From: CAVXFS01 sp963761115
Lineage (GTDB): Bacteria; Pseudomonadota; Gammaproteobacteria; Burkholderiales; Gallionellaceae
Length of the DNA stretch: 64,000 nucleotides
Direction of reading: 5' to 3'
NCBI GenBank assembly: GCA_963761115.1
Contig: CAVXFS010000005.1
Coordinates: 62,001-126,000 of the forward strand
The notes beneath the pieces were generated by a model that searched no databases, had not been told where the DNA came from, and saw only the letters and a list, made by a program, of their open reading frames with translations. Shown here piece after piece: positions 51,055 through 60,042 of this stretch. The stretch's first letter is position 1; every line of letters starts with the position of its first letter. Position numbers and translations under genes: made by a program.

Positions 51055-53688
51055 ATGCCTGGCGTAAAGCTCGATTCCCCGATTTGTGAACAGAAAAGCT
51101 TAATTCAATCGCATTGGGTATTGGCGGTATTGTATGGCCTGTCTGGACTAACCAGTGTGGCGTACGAGGTATTATGGACCAGGATGCTTTCGCTGCAATT
51201 CGGAGTAAGTGTTTTTGCGGTGATCTTGACAGTTGCAACATTCATGCTCGGATTGGGAGCAGGATGTCTGTATTCGGCGCATCGCGTATATCGTGTCAAA
51301 AATCCCCTTCAGATATTTGCAGCATTGGAAGGCGGCATAGCAATATTTGCATTACTTCTGCCAAAGCTACTTCATGGATTGTCAGTTTGGATAGAGATGG
51401 AAGCATCGCAGCTTTCTCTTGTTGAATGGTATGGCTCTATTGCAATCTGTGCATTTTTCTTGCTGCTTCTCCCGGCCTTTGCCATGGGAATGGGATTCCC
51501 GTTGATTCTACAAGCTCTGGGGAATGCGAAAGAGCGCTTGGGCCTGATATATGGTGTCAACACGCTAGGAGCGTCATGTGGCGCGTTGCTACCGCTCTGG
51601 TTATTGCCTGCATTGGGCTGGTCCGGTGGGATCAGGGTGATAGCCGGAATTGGCTTGCTCGTGGCCTTATTGGTGTTAATGCTTTCATTTCGTCGTGACG
51701 CGCAAATTATTGTAGAAAACAAGATTGCCCGTCCCGATTTTCGGGTCTTGCTGACATATGCCGGAATTGGTGCGGCTAGCTTAACTCTGGAAATCGGCTG
51801 GACCCGCTTGTTCGGGATGGTGATGTTGCGGACTGAATATGTATTGGCAATTATCCTGGCTGTGTTTCTTTTAGGCATTGGTTTGGGTAGCCTGATAGTG
51901 CCTCGAAAGCATAGACAAATTTGGATCGTGGTCTTGCCTGTCGTTGCCGGGTTCTTTTCACTGGTAAGCCTTTGGATGCTACCTGAACTTTCGGCATGGG
52001 TTGAGCGCGATGAGTTCTCATCCTTGTCCAACGCATTAACTACTCAGGCATCGGCGCTTGCAATGTTGACTTTGCCCGTTACATTGATGCTCGGGGCTTG
52101 GTTGCCGTTATTAAATGACCGCCAGAATGGCGGTGGTCTTTGGTTATATGGAGCAAATTGCCTCGGTGCTGCTGCGGGGGTTGTCATTGCCGGATTACTG
52201 CTAATCCCAATATGGGGAAGTACAACTGCCATAGTTGTGGCTGCTGCAGCAATATTGGTATTTGGCCTGATTTTGGCTCAGTCTCAGCTTAGAGTTGCGT
52301 GGATTTCAGTGCTAATTTTCATTGCTGTCGCTTGGCCCGTATTGAAGTTTCCCCCAGTCAGCTCATTATTGCCGCAAGCTCAAGCCGGGAGCAAGGATAT
52401 TTATAGCTATGAAGATGCCGTTTCGATGTCCAATGTAGTAGAACAGCAAGATGGTCAGCTAGTGTTGTTGACAGATTTACAACGGATGGATGCATCAACC
52501 GATCCAACTGCGGTTTTTGTTCAATCGAATCAGGCCAGGCTGCCCTTGCTGTTGCACCCGCACCCACAATCAGTGCTATTTCTAGGATTAGGTACAGGGA
52601 TCTCCGTGGCGGGGTCATTGCCATTTCCCGGCTTGCAGCGTACAGCTGTTGAACTGTCACAAGGAGCGATAAATTCGGCATCGAAATGGTTTGCGCCAAT
52701 AAACCAAGGAGTAATGAGCCAAACAAGCGTTGTAAGAGATGACGCACGTCACTTTCTCAGCGCTACAAAGACAAAGTACGATGTAATCATTGGAGATGTC
52801 TTCCACCCCGATCTGGCGGGATACGGGTCGTTGTTAACCGTTCAGCAATTTCGTCGCGCCAAAAATCGACTTAATGACAATGGGTTGTTTGTTCAATGGT
52901 TAGCCCTGAACCAATTTGATATAGATTCTCTGGCTGTGATATTGCGCAGTTTTCAAAGCGTGTATCCGGGGGCGCAACTTTTTCTCGACGGCATGCATTT
53001 GGCTCTGGTAGGGCCTGAACAAAAAATCCCGGAGGCTCGGGCATTATTGGAAAATCTACATAGGATGACAGTTTCGGAGCAAAATGCGGCAACAGCAGGA
53101 GAGGGAGGATGGACCTGGTTGGGGCGCTATTTCGGACCTATCCCCAGTATGGTTGGCCCGCTACAAGATGAATGGTCACCAGTAATAGAATTTAAACTGC
53201 CCCAAGCCCGCTATGCGAAGAAAATTGAAGCTGTATCAGCCACTTTGAGATTCTTGCTGGAGCATAGACCAGACATGAAGGCGGCTGAAATGACGCTTGG
53301 CGTGACGGATACCAATAAAGAGATATTTGAAAGGGCGTACGGGGCTACGGAATTGATGGTGCGAAGCTGGCTTGCCGCCATGAACGAATCTACACAAACA
53401 TCATCCCGGTTGATGTATCTGGCTTATCAGGCAAACCCGAAAGACCGCTGGATTGCATATGGATTGGCTGATAGTATGTTCTCGTCTCTGGAACAAGCGC
53501 GTCAGCATGGTTTAAGTGAGCAAGCGGCATTGACGCGGATTCTGGAAATTTGTCCTCAGCATGTGGATTCATTGCGTGCTTTATGGAGGCTTGAACGACA
53601 AGCTAACGATCCGCGAGCGGAATCTACGCGTGTGCGTCTATTGGCATTAAGCCCCTTTGATCTTGAGGCGCGTTCTGCAGGAAAATAA
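51055..53688 (+). CDS. polytopic membrane protein with spermidine-synthase-like methyltransferase fold
   Basis: 877 residues. About twelve helices (1-450) are followed by a Rossmann domain (about 480-660) with SVLFLGLGTGISVAG, VVRDDARHFLSATKTKYDVIIGDVF and VQWLALNQ, as in fused MFS/spermidine synthase proteins. The last 200 residues are helical and unlike known domains to my eye. The polyamine active-site aspartates are not both evident, so a different activity is likely. It is embedded in the oxidase accessory operon, three bases before the CcoG gene. Confidence 0.8.
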   Translation: MPGVKLDSPICEQKSLIQSHWVLAVLYGLSGLTSVAYEVLWTRMLSLQFGVSVFAVILTVATFMLGLGAGCLYSAHRVYRVKNPLQIFAALEGGIAIFALLLPKLLHGLSVWIEMEASQLSLVEWYGSIAICAFFLLLLPAFAMGMGFPLILQALGNAKERLGLIYGVNTLGASCGALLPLWLLPALGWSGGIRVIAGIGLLVALLVLMLSFRRDAQIIVENKIARPDFRVLLTYAGIGAASLTLEIGWTRLFGMVMLRTEYVLAIILAVFLLGIGLGSLIVPRKHRQIWIVVLPVVAGFFSLVSLWMLPELSAWVERDEFSSLSNALTTQASALAMLTLPVTLMLGAWLPLLNDRQNGGGLWLYGANCLGAAAGVVIAGLLLIPIWGSTTAIVVAAAAILVFGLILAQSQLRVAWISVLIFIAVAWPVLKFPPVSSLLPQAQAGSKDIYSYEDAVSMSNVVEQQDGQLVLLTDLQRMDASTDPTAVFVQSNQARLPLLLHPHPQSVLFLGLGTGISVAGSLPFPGLQRTAVELSQGAINSASKWFAPINQGVMSQTSVVRDDARHFLSATKTKYDVIIGDVFHPDLAGYGSLLTVQQFRRAKNRLNDNGLFVQWLALNQFDIDSLAVILRSFQSVYPGAQLFLDGMHLALVGPEQKIPEARALLENLHRMTVSEQNAATAGEGGWTWLGRYFGPIPSMVGPLQDEWSPVIEFKLPQARYAKKIEAVSATLRFLLEHRPDMKAAEMTLGVTDTNKEIFERAYGATELMVRSWLAAMNESTQTSSRLMYLAYQANPKDRWIAYGLADSMFSSLEQARQHGLSEQAALTRILEICPQHVDSLRALWRLERQANDPRAESTRVRLLALSPFDLEARSAGK

Positions 53689-53690
53689 CT

Positions 53691-55007
53691 ATGTCTGGCA
53701 ATATCAACACAAAAGCAATCTCGTCGATACCAATCAAGGTCATCGGAAGAGTGCCGGCATTTAAGCACTATCACTGGAAACGGCGCCTGGTTCAATTTTT
53801 GGCAATTGCTATCGCCATACTCATTCCTGCCAGCGGCCTGTTTCGCATTGATCCAGAAGCTGGCGCATTCGTTATATTGGATCGCCAGATATGGCTGGCG
53901 GATTTCTTCCTGATTGCTGGATTGTGGCTAACAATCGTTTGCGGATTGGTGATGCTTTACTCGACAGCTGGTACAGTATTTTGTGGCTGGGCTTGCCCGC
54001 AAAATACGATGTCAGAGTGGGCCAACAACATGATGCACAAGTTGTTAGGCAAGCGTGCTGAAGTCAGTTTGACCGGCGAGGCAGTACACGTTGCAGCCAG
54101 AAAAAACAAAATCATAAATTGGTTGATATTGGGCGTGCTATTTTTGCTGGCAGCCATGTTTTTTGGTTTGATTCCCCTGTTCTATTTTTATCCGCCAAGC
54201 TTGGTATGGTCTTTTATCATCATGGAAGACAATGCGGGGCTGGCAAGATCCTTGCATTGGATTTATGCCGTTAGTGTTTTGGTTATTTTTCTGGACATAG
54301 CTTTTATCAGGCATTTCTGGTGCAGGTTTTCCTGCGTATATCGAGTTTGGCAGCACACTTTTAAAACCAAACAAACCTTGCATGTGGTTTATGATGCCGA
54401 TCGTTCCGACGAGTGCAACAAATGCAATTATTGCGTTTCCTCATGTTTTATAAGCTTGGACCCGCGTAAGACTGATCAATATGATAGCTGTATCAATTGC
54501 GGAGAATGCATAGATGCATGTGATCGACTGCACTCCAAGCAGAACATTCCCGGATTGTTAAAATTTGAGTTGGGAGAACGCAAGCAGAAAGCAGCCAATA
54601 AATTCAGATCTGCTGCAGTATCGCTGTTTTCCAGGGCGAACTGGGTAACTCCATTTCTAGTTCTGGGGGTTGCTATGCTTACTTGGGGGGTGTGGTCATA
54701 TGAACCATACCACGCGGCGGGTTACCATTCAGAGGTTCATCAGGGAACGATTCAGGATTATCAAATCAGCATAGCCAACAAGCTATATCGGCCAGCTCAG
54801 TTCGTAGTAAGTGTGCAAGGTTTGCCGGAGGGGAGCTATCATTTAAGCAACGAAAGGATCAAGTTGTCGCCAGCCGGGCGAGAATCATTAACGCTGTCAA
54901 TCAATCGGAATTTGCCACGGGGCCTATATTCCTTCGTGGTTAAAGTAACCTCGGATGATGGCTGGGCCAGTCGGCTCAGAATGCAGCATTTTTCAGAACA
55001 GGGGTAA
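53691..55007 (+). CDS. ccoG: CcoG/FixG-type iron-sulfur membrane protein
   Basis: 438 residues. Helices with FCGWACPQNTMSEW and FWCRFSCVYRVWQ form the membrane cysteine pairs. A 2[4Fe-4S] ferredoxin domain follows (CNKCNYCVSSC and CINCGECIDACD), and the C-terminus is an Ig-like periplasmic domain, all as in CcoG. In cbb3 biogenesis CcoG reduces Cu(II) to Cu(I). In this copy the second-cluster CP is CF. Its place here supports a copper-containing oxidase. Confidence 0.9.
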   Translation: MSGNINTKAISSIPIKVIGRVPAFKHYHWKRRLVQFLAIAIAILIPASGLFRIDPEAGAFVILDRQIWLADFFLIAGLWLTIVCGLVMLYSTAGTVFCGWACPQNTMSEWANNMMHKLLGKRAEVSLTGEAVHVAARKNKIINWLILGVLFLLAAMFFGLIPLFYFYPPSLVWSFIIMEDNAGLARSLHWIYAVSVLVIFLDIAFIRHFWCRFSCVYRVWQHTFKTKQTLHVVYDADRSDECNKCNYCVSSCFISLDPRKTDQYDSCINCGECIDACDRLHSKQNIPGLLKFELGERKQKAANKFRSAAVSLFSRANWVTPFLVLGVAMLTWGVWSYEPYHAAGYHSEVHQGTIQDYQISIANKLYRPAQFVVSVQGLPEGSYHLSNERIKLSPAGRESLTLSINRNLPRGLYSFVVKVTSDDGWASRLRMQHFSEQG

Positions 55008-55010
55008 CAG

Positions 55011-55421
55011 ATGGCAGACAAAAGTTCAGCAGAATCCGGAATTCTTACCGGAGTTGAGAAGTCCCAGTGGGGGGAGCAATCAGAAGATCATTTTGGCTAT
55101 GATTCTGATGAAGAGAGATTGGCGAAACGAGGCATGGAAGACTGGGAGTTGGTAGAGAGGATTCCCGAATCTCAAAAAGGTATTCCTTACTGGTTTGTGG
55201 CGGTGATTATCGTGGTGTTATTGGTTGCAGTAGGGTTGAGTTTTCCATTCTGGGGGAATCGACCTGGGGTTGTAAGGGATTGGTTTGACTGGGGTTTTAT
55301 TGCTGCTTTGTTTTATATAGCTGCGGCTGCGGCATTTGTATATTTTATGGTGCAGCTATATGGTTCTTCAGCAGGTGGCAAACTGGACTCTGACCCAAGC
55401 AAGAAAGATCCAGATAATTAG
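55011..55421 (+). CDS. 136-residue CcoP-N-terminal-like membrane protein
   Basis: A long acidic cytoplasmic N-terminus (about 60 residues) with WELVERIPESQKGIPYW, then two helices around FPFWGNRPGVVRD. It is a shorter relative of the heme-less protein at 46805, sharing FP-WG-RP. No cysteine and no heme motif. Confidence 0.7.
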   Translation: MADKSSAESGILTGVEKSQWGEQSEDHFGYDSDEERLAKRGMEDWELVERIPESQKGIPYWFVAVIIVVLLVAVGLSFPFWGNRPGVVRDWFDWGFIAALFYIAAAAAFVYFMVQLYGSSAGGKLDSDPSKKDPDN

Positions 55422-55437
55422 ATCGGGGAGTTTAGAG

Positions 55438-55842
55438 TTGAGATGCGCCGAGATTCAAGTGAAATGGAAAATATGTAAATACACAGGATTTCTTTTGCTG
55501 GGGTTGTTATCAGCATGCGGCGGCGACATTGATAGTGCGCCATCACAAAACTGGCAAGGGGTAAATGTGCAAATTGAATCCAGGCCGAGCCCGCCGCAAG
55601 TGGGAATGAATGAATTTTTGATTATGGCAACGAACCAGCGCGGACAACCGGTTTATGACTTGATTGTGTCAATCAGAACAAGTAATCAGGATCCGTGGGT
55701 GCAGGCTATAGAAGATGGTCAAATGGGAGTATATCGCCGTGCCGCTGAAGTTGGTCCTGGCGAGAGATCCACCATGCAGGTGCAGATTATGCGCGATGGC
55801 GTGAAAAGTGAGTTGCGATTCCCTTTGAAAGTGGAACAGTGA
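55438..55842 (+). CDS. FixH/YtkA-like lipoprotein
   Basis: About 134 residues from TTG 55438, which has GGGGAG seven bases upstream; GTG 55459 is the alternative. Lipobox LLSAC. The beta-sandwich part contains NQRGQPVYDLIVSI, MGVYRRAAEVGPGE and a final beta strand, the pattern of FixH/CcoH periplasmic domains. It probably assists oxidase assembly. Last rightward gene of the cluster. Confidence 0.68.
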   Translation: MRCAEIQVKWKICKYTGFLLLGLLSACGGDIDSAPSQNWQGVNVQIESRPSPPQVGMNEFLIMATNQRGQPVYDLIVSIRTSNQDPWVQAIEDGQMGVYRRAAEVGPGERSTMQVQIMRDGVKSELRFPLKVEQ

Positions 55843-55856
55843 TCAGGTGATCTGTC

Positions 55857-56369
55857 TCATTGATTTCCGGAATTGCTCTTTAGAGACATTACTATATTGA
55901 TGAGATAAATACAGAAGCCAATCGCCATGACAATCCCGGAACTGGCTACTATGGGACCATAATAGTGGTGAACATCAGGAATCGATTTCGGATCGGCAAT
56001 CAATAGATTCCCCTCCCAGATACCAAACACCATTTGTACGATATAAAAATAGAATACGCCAGTGCTGGTCCACCAAAACGAGTGATCTACCAGACGCGTG
56101 GAATAAATCGCCTTCCCGCTGAAAATGGGCAACAGATAATATGTTGTTCCCATAGCCAAAATAACCAGTCCACCGACCAGATTTATATGAGCGTGCGCCA
56201 GCGGATCTATCATGTGTCCAGGCCCGCCGTATGGGCTGCCTATCGAATCAAGCCATGATCGTATCGGCGGAAGAACCTGCAACATGCCATGAGTTGCGCC
56301 GATAAAAAATGAAATGGCAGATACAACCAGAAATTTAACCAGATGAGGTTGGGGTGTATTTAAACTCAT
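55857..56369 (-). CDS. second four-helix mini-CcoN-like protein
   Basis: 170 residues with four helices. PLAHAHINLVGG (His59, His61) and AIYSTRLVDHSFWW parallel the CcoN C-terminal helices and the protein at 40455, and the first helix has IGATHGMLQVLP. It lacks CuB ligands. It lies on the opposite strand, converging on the cluster with only a 14-base gap. Confidence 0.78.
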   Translation of the reverse strand: MSLNTPQPHLVKFLVVSAISFFIGATHGMLQVLPPIRSWLDSIGSPYGGPGHMIDPLAHAHINLVGGLVILAMGTTYYLLPIFSGKAIYSTRLVDHSFWWTSTGVFYFYIVQMVFGIWEGNLLIADPKSIPDVHHYYGPIVASSGIVMAIGFCIYLINIVMSLKSNSGNQ

Positions 56370-56397
56370 TGAAAAATTGAAAAGCGCAAAGATAATA

Positions 56398-56425
56398 AAA
56401 GCACGGTCGCGCTCGACCGTGCTTT
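56398..56425 (-). terminator. perfect hairpin between two leftward genes
   Basis: AAAGCACGGTCG and CGACCGTGCTTT make a 12-bp stem with a four-base loop. Leftward readout continues TATTATC. It lies 21 bases after the 64-residue gene and 29 before the mini-CcoN gene. Confidence 0.8.
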
Positions 56426-56445
56426 ATAGGGAAGCAAAGATAGAA

Positions 56446-56640
56446 TTATTTTCTCGTAATAGAACTGGCCAATTCGTGCTTTGAATCCCTGAATGGTTCT
56501 GCATAAGCAGCAGTACGTCCCAGTTCTTCCTCGCCAGGCCTTTTCTGAATTACTCGCTGAATTCCGAAATCGGAAGCTACCCATGAAACAAAAATGCCCA
56601 ACACGAAGACACCGATAGGAACAAACATTTCCATTGGCAT
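56446..56640 (-). CDS. 64-residue single-helix membrane protein
   Basis: One membrane helix (about 7-25) and a charged cytoplasmic tail (KRPGEEELGRTAAYAEPF). GGGGGATATT precedes the start. Family unknown. Probably part of the oxidase locus. Confidence 0.65.
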   Translation of the reverse strand: MPMEMFVPIGVFVLGIFVSWVASDFGIQRVIQKRPGEEELGRTAAYAEPFRDSKHELASSITRK

Positions 56641-56811
56641 AATATCCCCCTAAATATAGCGTTATAAAAACATCCCACAAATCCAAAAATTCATACTGCG
56701 CAGCTTGCTAGTCTATCTAATTGACACATATCTCGCAAGTTCCTTGACGAAATTGCGAGAAATTCCCGACTAATCCATTATAGCTTGTCTATGGCAACAA
56801 TCTCTATAGCA

Positions 56812-57627
56812 TTAGTTTCGATGTAATAACACTTCCATTACGAATTTGCTTCCCAAATATGCAAGTAACAGAAAGACATAGCCAATCATGGTCCAATGTA
56901 CTGCTTTGCGTCCACGCCAGCCATAGAAATGGTGTCCTGCCAGTAATGCTGCAAATACTCCCCATGAAATGAAACCAAACACCATCTTATGATTGAATTC
57001 CAACGGTTTTCCAAACACCTGCTCGGAGAACACTATGCCTGAGATCAAGGTGAGGGTAAGCACGATAAATCCAGCACCAATAATGCGAAACAAAAGGGTT
57101 TCCATGGTAAGCAATGGTGGCAAAGCTTGAAGTATTCGAGGTAGCGTGGCGTGGTGTAACCGCTTTTCTACCAGCGACATCAAGCTTGCATGCAAGGCTG
57201 CGATTGTAAGCAGGCTGTATACCAACATTGCCGCCATGATGTGAGCCTCAAGTGCAATCGATATTTCGCCGGAAATGGGATGTTCTTTGGGGAAAATAGC
57301 CGGTAGAAGAACTCCAATTGCAGCTAGAGGGAGAACTAATGTTTGCAGGCTAGCTATCGGGTAGAAAAACCGTGCCACCCAATATACCAGCATGGTCAGC
57401 CACAAAATAAGTGAGATTACGTTTATCAGGCCAAGATTAATCGCCCCTCCAAAGAACAACTGTTCGTTCAAAAGGTAAGCTTGCAGAACAAGCGGTAATA
57501 ATACAGCCTGTCCGATCACTCCACGGCTAAGAGATTCTCCATTGCCTGTGAACTGAGCTCGCCAAAAAAATACAGCCAACGCTCCATAGGCGAGGAAGGC
57601 GAGCAGAGAAAGAGCAAGATTCGACAT
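56812..57627 (-). CDS. CcsA/YpjD-family cytochrome c assembly-like membrane protein
   Basis: 271 residues, about eight helices. The family histidines appear in LEAHIMAAM, WGVFAALLAGHHFYGWRG and KAVHW. Members of this group (HemX/YpjD) sit beside ffh in many betaproteobacteria, so this is backbone rather than part of the oxidase cluster. Its role in heme handling is likely but unproven. Confidence 0.85.
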   Translation of the reverse strand: MSNLALSLLAFLAYGALAVFFWRAQFTGNGESLSRGVIGQAVLLPLVLQAYLLNEQLFFGGAINLGLINVISLILWLTMLVYWVARFFYPIASLQTLVLPLAAIGVLLPAIFPKEHPISGEISIALEAHIMAAMLVYSLLTIAALHASLMSLVEKRLHHATLPRILQALPPLLTMETLLFRIIGAGFIVLTLTLISGIVFSEQVFGKPLEFNHKMVFGFISWGVFAALLAGHHFYGWRGRKAVHWTMIGYVFLLLAYLGSKFVMEVLLHRN

Positions 57628-57698
57628 TTTTGGTCAAGGTGTTTAGACTTGAGTAATTCTACACTATATATTTTAACGATGAATATCGGGAAATAAGC

Positions 57699-59048
57699 AT
57701 GCTGGATAACCTCACACAGCGCCTCTCCGGCGTTATCAAAAATCTCCGCGGACAAGCAAGACTGACAGAAGCCAATATCCAGGATGCCTTACGTGAAGTG
57801 CGCATGGCGCTGCTGGAAGCTGACGTGGCATTACCTGTGGTTAAGGAATTTGCTTCCCACGTGAAACAGGCTGCGCTTGGGCAGGAGGTGGTTGGCAACC
57901 TGAATCCAGGGCAAGCACTGATTGGCGTTGTTCACCGCGAGTTGACCAGGCTGATGGGTGCAGAAAATGTCGGTATCAATCTCGCCACCACTCCGCCGGC
58001 CGTAATCCTGATGGCTGGCCTGCAAGGTGCTGGTAAGACTACAACAAGCGGTAAACTGGCCAAACTGCTGCGAGAGCAGCAAAAGAAGAAAGTGCTGCTG
58101 GTCAGTTGCGATGTGTATCGCCCCGCTGCCATTCAGCAATTGCACACGTTGGCGCAACAACTGGGGATCGATTTCTTTCCTTCCGACCTCAGTCAGAAGC
58201 CACTGGATATCGCCCTGGCCGCGCAGGACTTCGCCAGGAAGCACTACCACGACGTTCTTATCGTCGATACTGCGGGCCGCCTCTCCATCGATGAAGCGAT
58301 GATGGCAGAGATCAGTCAATTGCACGCCGTACTCAAGCCAGTCGAAACCTTGTTCGTGGTGGATGCGATGACCGGCCAGGATGCCGTGAACACTGCCAAG
58401 GTTTTCGGCGATGCCTTGCCGCTCACCGGTGTGATCCTGACCAAGCTGGATGGGGATGCGCGCGGCGGCGCGGCATTATCCGTACGCCACGTAACCGGCA
58501 AGCCGATCAAGTTCGTGGGGGTCAGCGAAAAAATGACCGGTCTCGAAGCCTTTCATCCGGAACGTATGGCCTCGCGCGTGCTGGGCATGGGTGACGTGCT
58601 CTCGTTGATCGAGGAAGCGCACCGTGAAGTAGACGTGGCCGAAGCCGAGAAACTGGCAAAGAAGTTCAAGAAAGGCGAGGGTTTCGATCTCAACGATTTC
58701 AAGATGCAGATAGTGCAGATGCGCAAGATGGGCGGTGTTTCTGCGCTAATGGACAAATTGCCCGCCCAGCTTTCCCAAGCCGCCTCTGGCAGCAAAGTGG
58801 ACGACAAGCAGATAAACCGGCTGGAAGGCATCATCAACTCCATGACATTTGCCGAGCGTAGCAAGCCGGAGCTCATCAAGGCCTCACGCAAGCGTCGCAT
58901 CGCAGCGGGTGCCGGCGTTCAGGTCATGCATGTCAACCAGTTGCTCAACCAGTTCGAACAGACGCAAAAGATGATGAAGATGTTCAGCAAGGGCGGCATG
59001 TCGAAGATGATGCGCGGGATGAAGGGAATGTTGCCGGGCATGCGCTGA
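57699..59048 (+). CDS. ffh: signal recognition particle protein Ffh
   Basis: 449 residues. N domain, G domain with GLQGAGKTTTSGKLA, DTAGRL and TKLDGDARGG, and a methionine-rich M domain ending MSKMMRGMKGMLPGM. It binds 4.5S RNA and signal sequences. It is divergent from the CcsA-like gene. Confidence 0.98.
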   Translation: MLDNLTQRLSGVIKNLRGQARLTEANIQDALREVRMALLEADVALPVVKEFASHVKQAALGQEVVGNLNPGQALIGVVHRELTRLMGAENVGINLATTPPAVILMAGLQGAGKTTTSGKLAKLLREQQKKKVLLVSCDVYRPAAIQQLHTLAQQLGIDFFPSDLSQKPLDIALAAQDFARKHYHDVLIVDTAGRLSIDEAMMAEISQLHAVLKPVETLFVVDAMTGQDAVNTAKVFGDALPLTGVILTKLDGDARGGAALSVRHVTGKPIKFVGVSEKMTGLEAFHPERMASRVLGMGDVLSLIEEAHREVDVAEAEKLAKKFKKGEGFDLNDFKMQIVQMRKMGGVSALMDKLPAQLSQAASGSKVDDKQINRLEGIINSMTFAERSKPELIKASRKRRIAAGAGVQVMHVNQLLNQFEQTQKMMKMFSKGGMSKMMRGMKGMLPGMR

Positions 59049-59194
59049 TCTTCTGCAGCGTATCGACCATGTTCGTTTCTTTCAAGTTATTGTTTTCAGC
59101 TGTTTTTCAGATTGTCTTCCTGTGCTTGGCAAGCCGAGATTTCTGGGGCGAATCCGGGAATCTATAATCTTTTTAATATTTTCAGGTTCGAAAC

Positions 59195-59920
59195 ATGACC
59201 ATACAGACCATCATATTTGACGTGGACGGCACGCTGGCCGATACCGAGGATGCTCACCGCATTGCTTTCAACAAGGCGTTTGCGGAAAACGATCTTGACT
59301 GGAACTGGGATATTCCGTTGTACGGAAAATTGCTCAAGGTGACAGGCGGCAAGGAACGCATCAAGTATTTCGTGGACAGTTATCTTGACGGGTTCGCCAA
59401 GCCGGAAAATTTTGAGGACTTCGTCAAAAACCTTCACAAGGTCAAGACCGCTCAATACACCAGCATGCTGGCGGACGGCCGTATCCCCCTTCGTTCAGGC
59501 ATCAGGCGACTTATCGATGACGCGCGCTCTGGCGGTATCCAGCTTGCCATCGCCACCACCACCTCGCCGGAAAATGTTTCCGCGCTGCTCGAGGTCGGCT
59601 TGGGAAAAGATTGGGAAAGCTATTTTGACTGTGTCGGTTGCGGCGACATCGTGCCGATGAAAAAGCCTGCGCCCGATATCTACAACTGGGTGCTGGAAAA
59701 ACTCGATCGCGCACCGCAGGAATGCATTGCACTGGAAGATTCCAACAACGGACTCCGTTCCAGTCTTGCCGCAGGAATCAAGACCTATATCACGGTTAAC
59801 AACTATACGCGCGACCAGGATTTCTCTGGAGCAGCTGCGGTATTTGAAGACCTGGATGATCCCGATGCTCTATACAGGGCGATCGGTTTGCCACTTTCCA
59901 ATCCACTGATATCTGTTTAA
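59195..59920 (+). CDS. CbbY/CbbZ-like HAD phosphatase
   Basis: 241 residues. Motif I FDVDGTLADTEDAHR, motif II ATTTSPENV, motif III/IV KKPAPDIY and ALEDSNNGL. CbbY enzymes clear misfire sugar phosphates such as xylulose-1,5-bisphosphate that inhibit RuBisCO, so this hints at autotrophy. No RuBisCO genes are in the window. A beta-phosphoglucomutase-like activity is the alternative. Confidence 0.82.
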   Translation: MTIQTIIFDVDGTLADTEDAHRIAFNKAFAENDLDWNWDIPLYGKLLKVTGGKERIKYFVDSYLDGFAKPENFEDFVKNLHKVKTAQYTSMLADGRIPLRSGIRRLIDDARSGGIQLAIATTTSPENVSALLEVGLGKDWESYFDCVGCGDIVPMKKPAPDIYNWVLEKLDRAPQECIALEDSNNGLRSSLAAGIKTYITVNNYTRDQDFSGAAAVFEDLDDPDALYRAIGLPLSNPLISV

Positions 59921-59934
59921 GATTCACGTTGTTT

Positions 59935-60007
<73 letters not shown>

Positions 60008-60042
60008 CAAATTGCATGGTCACTCCGGAATCCATTTTCGAA

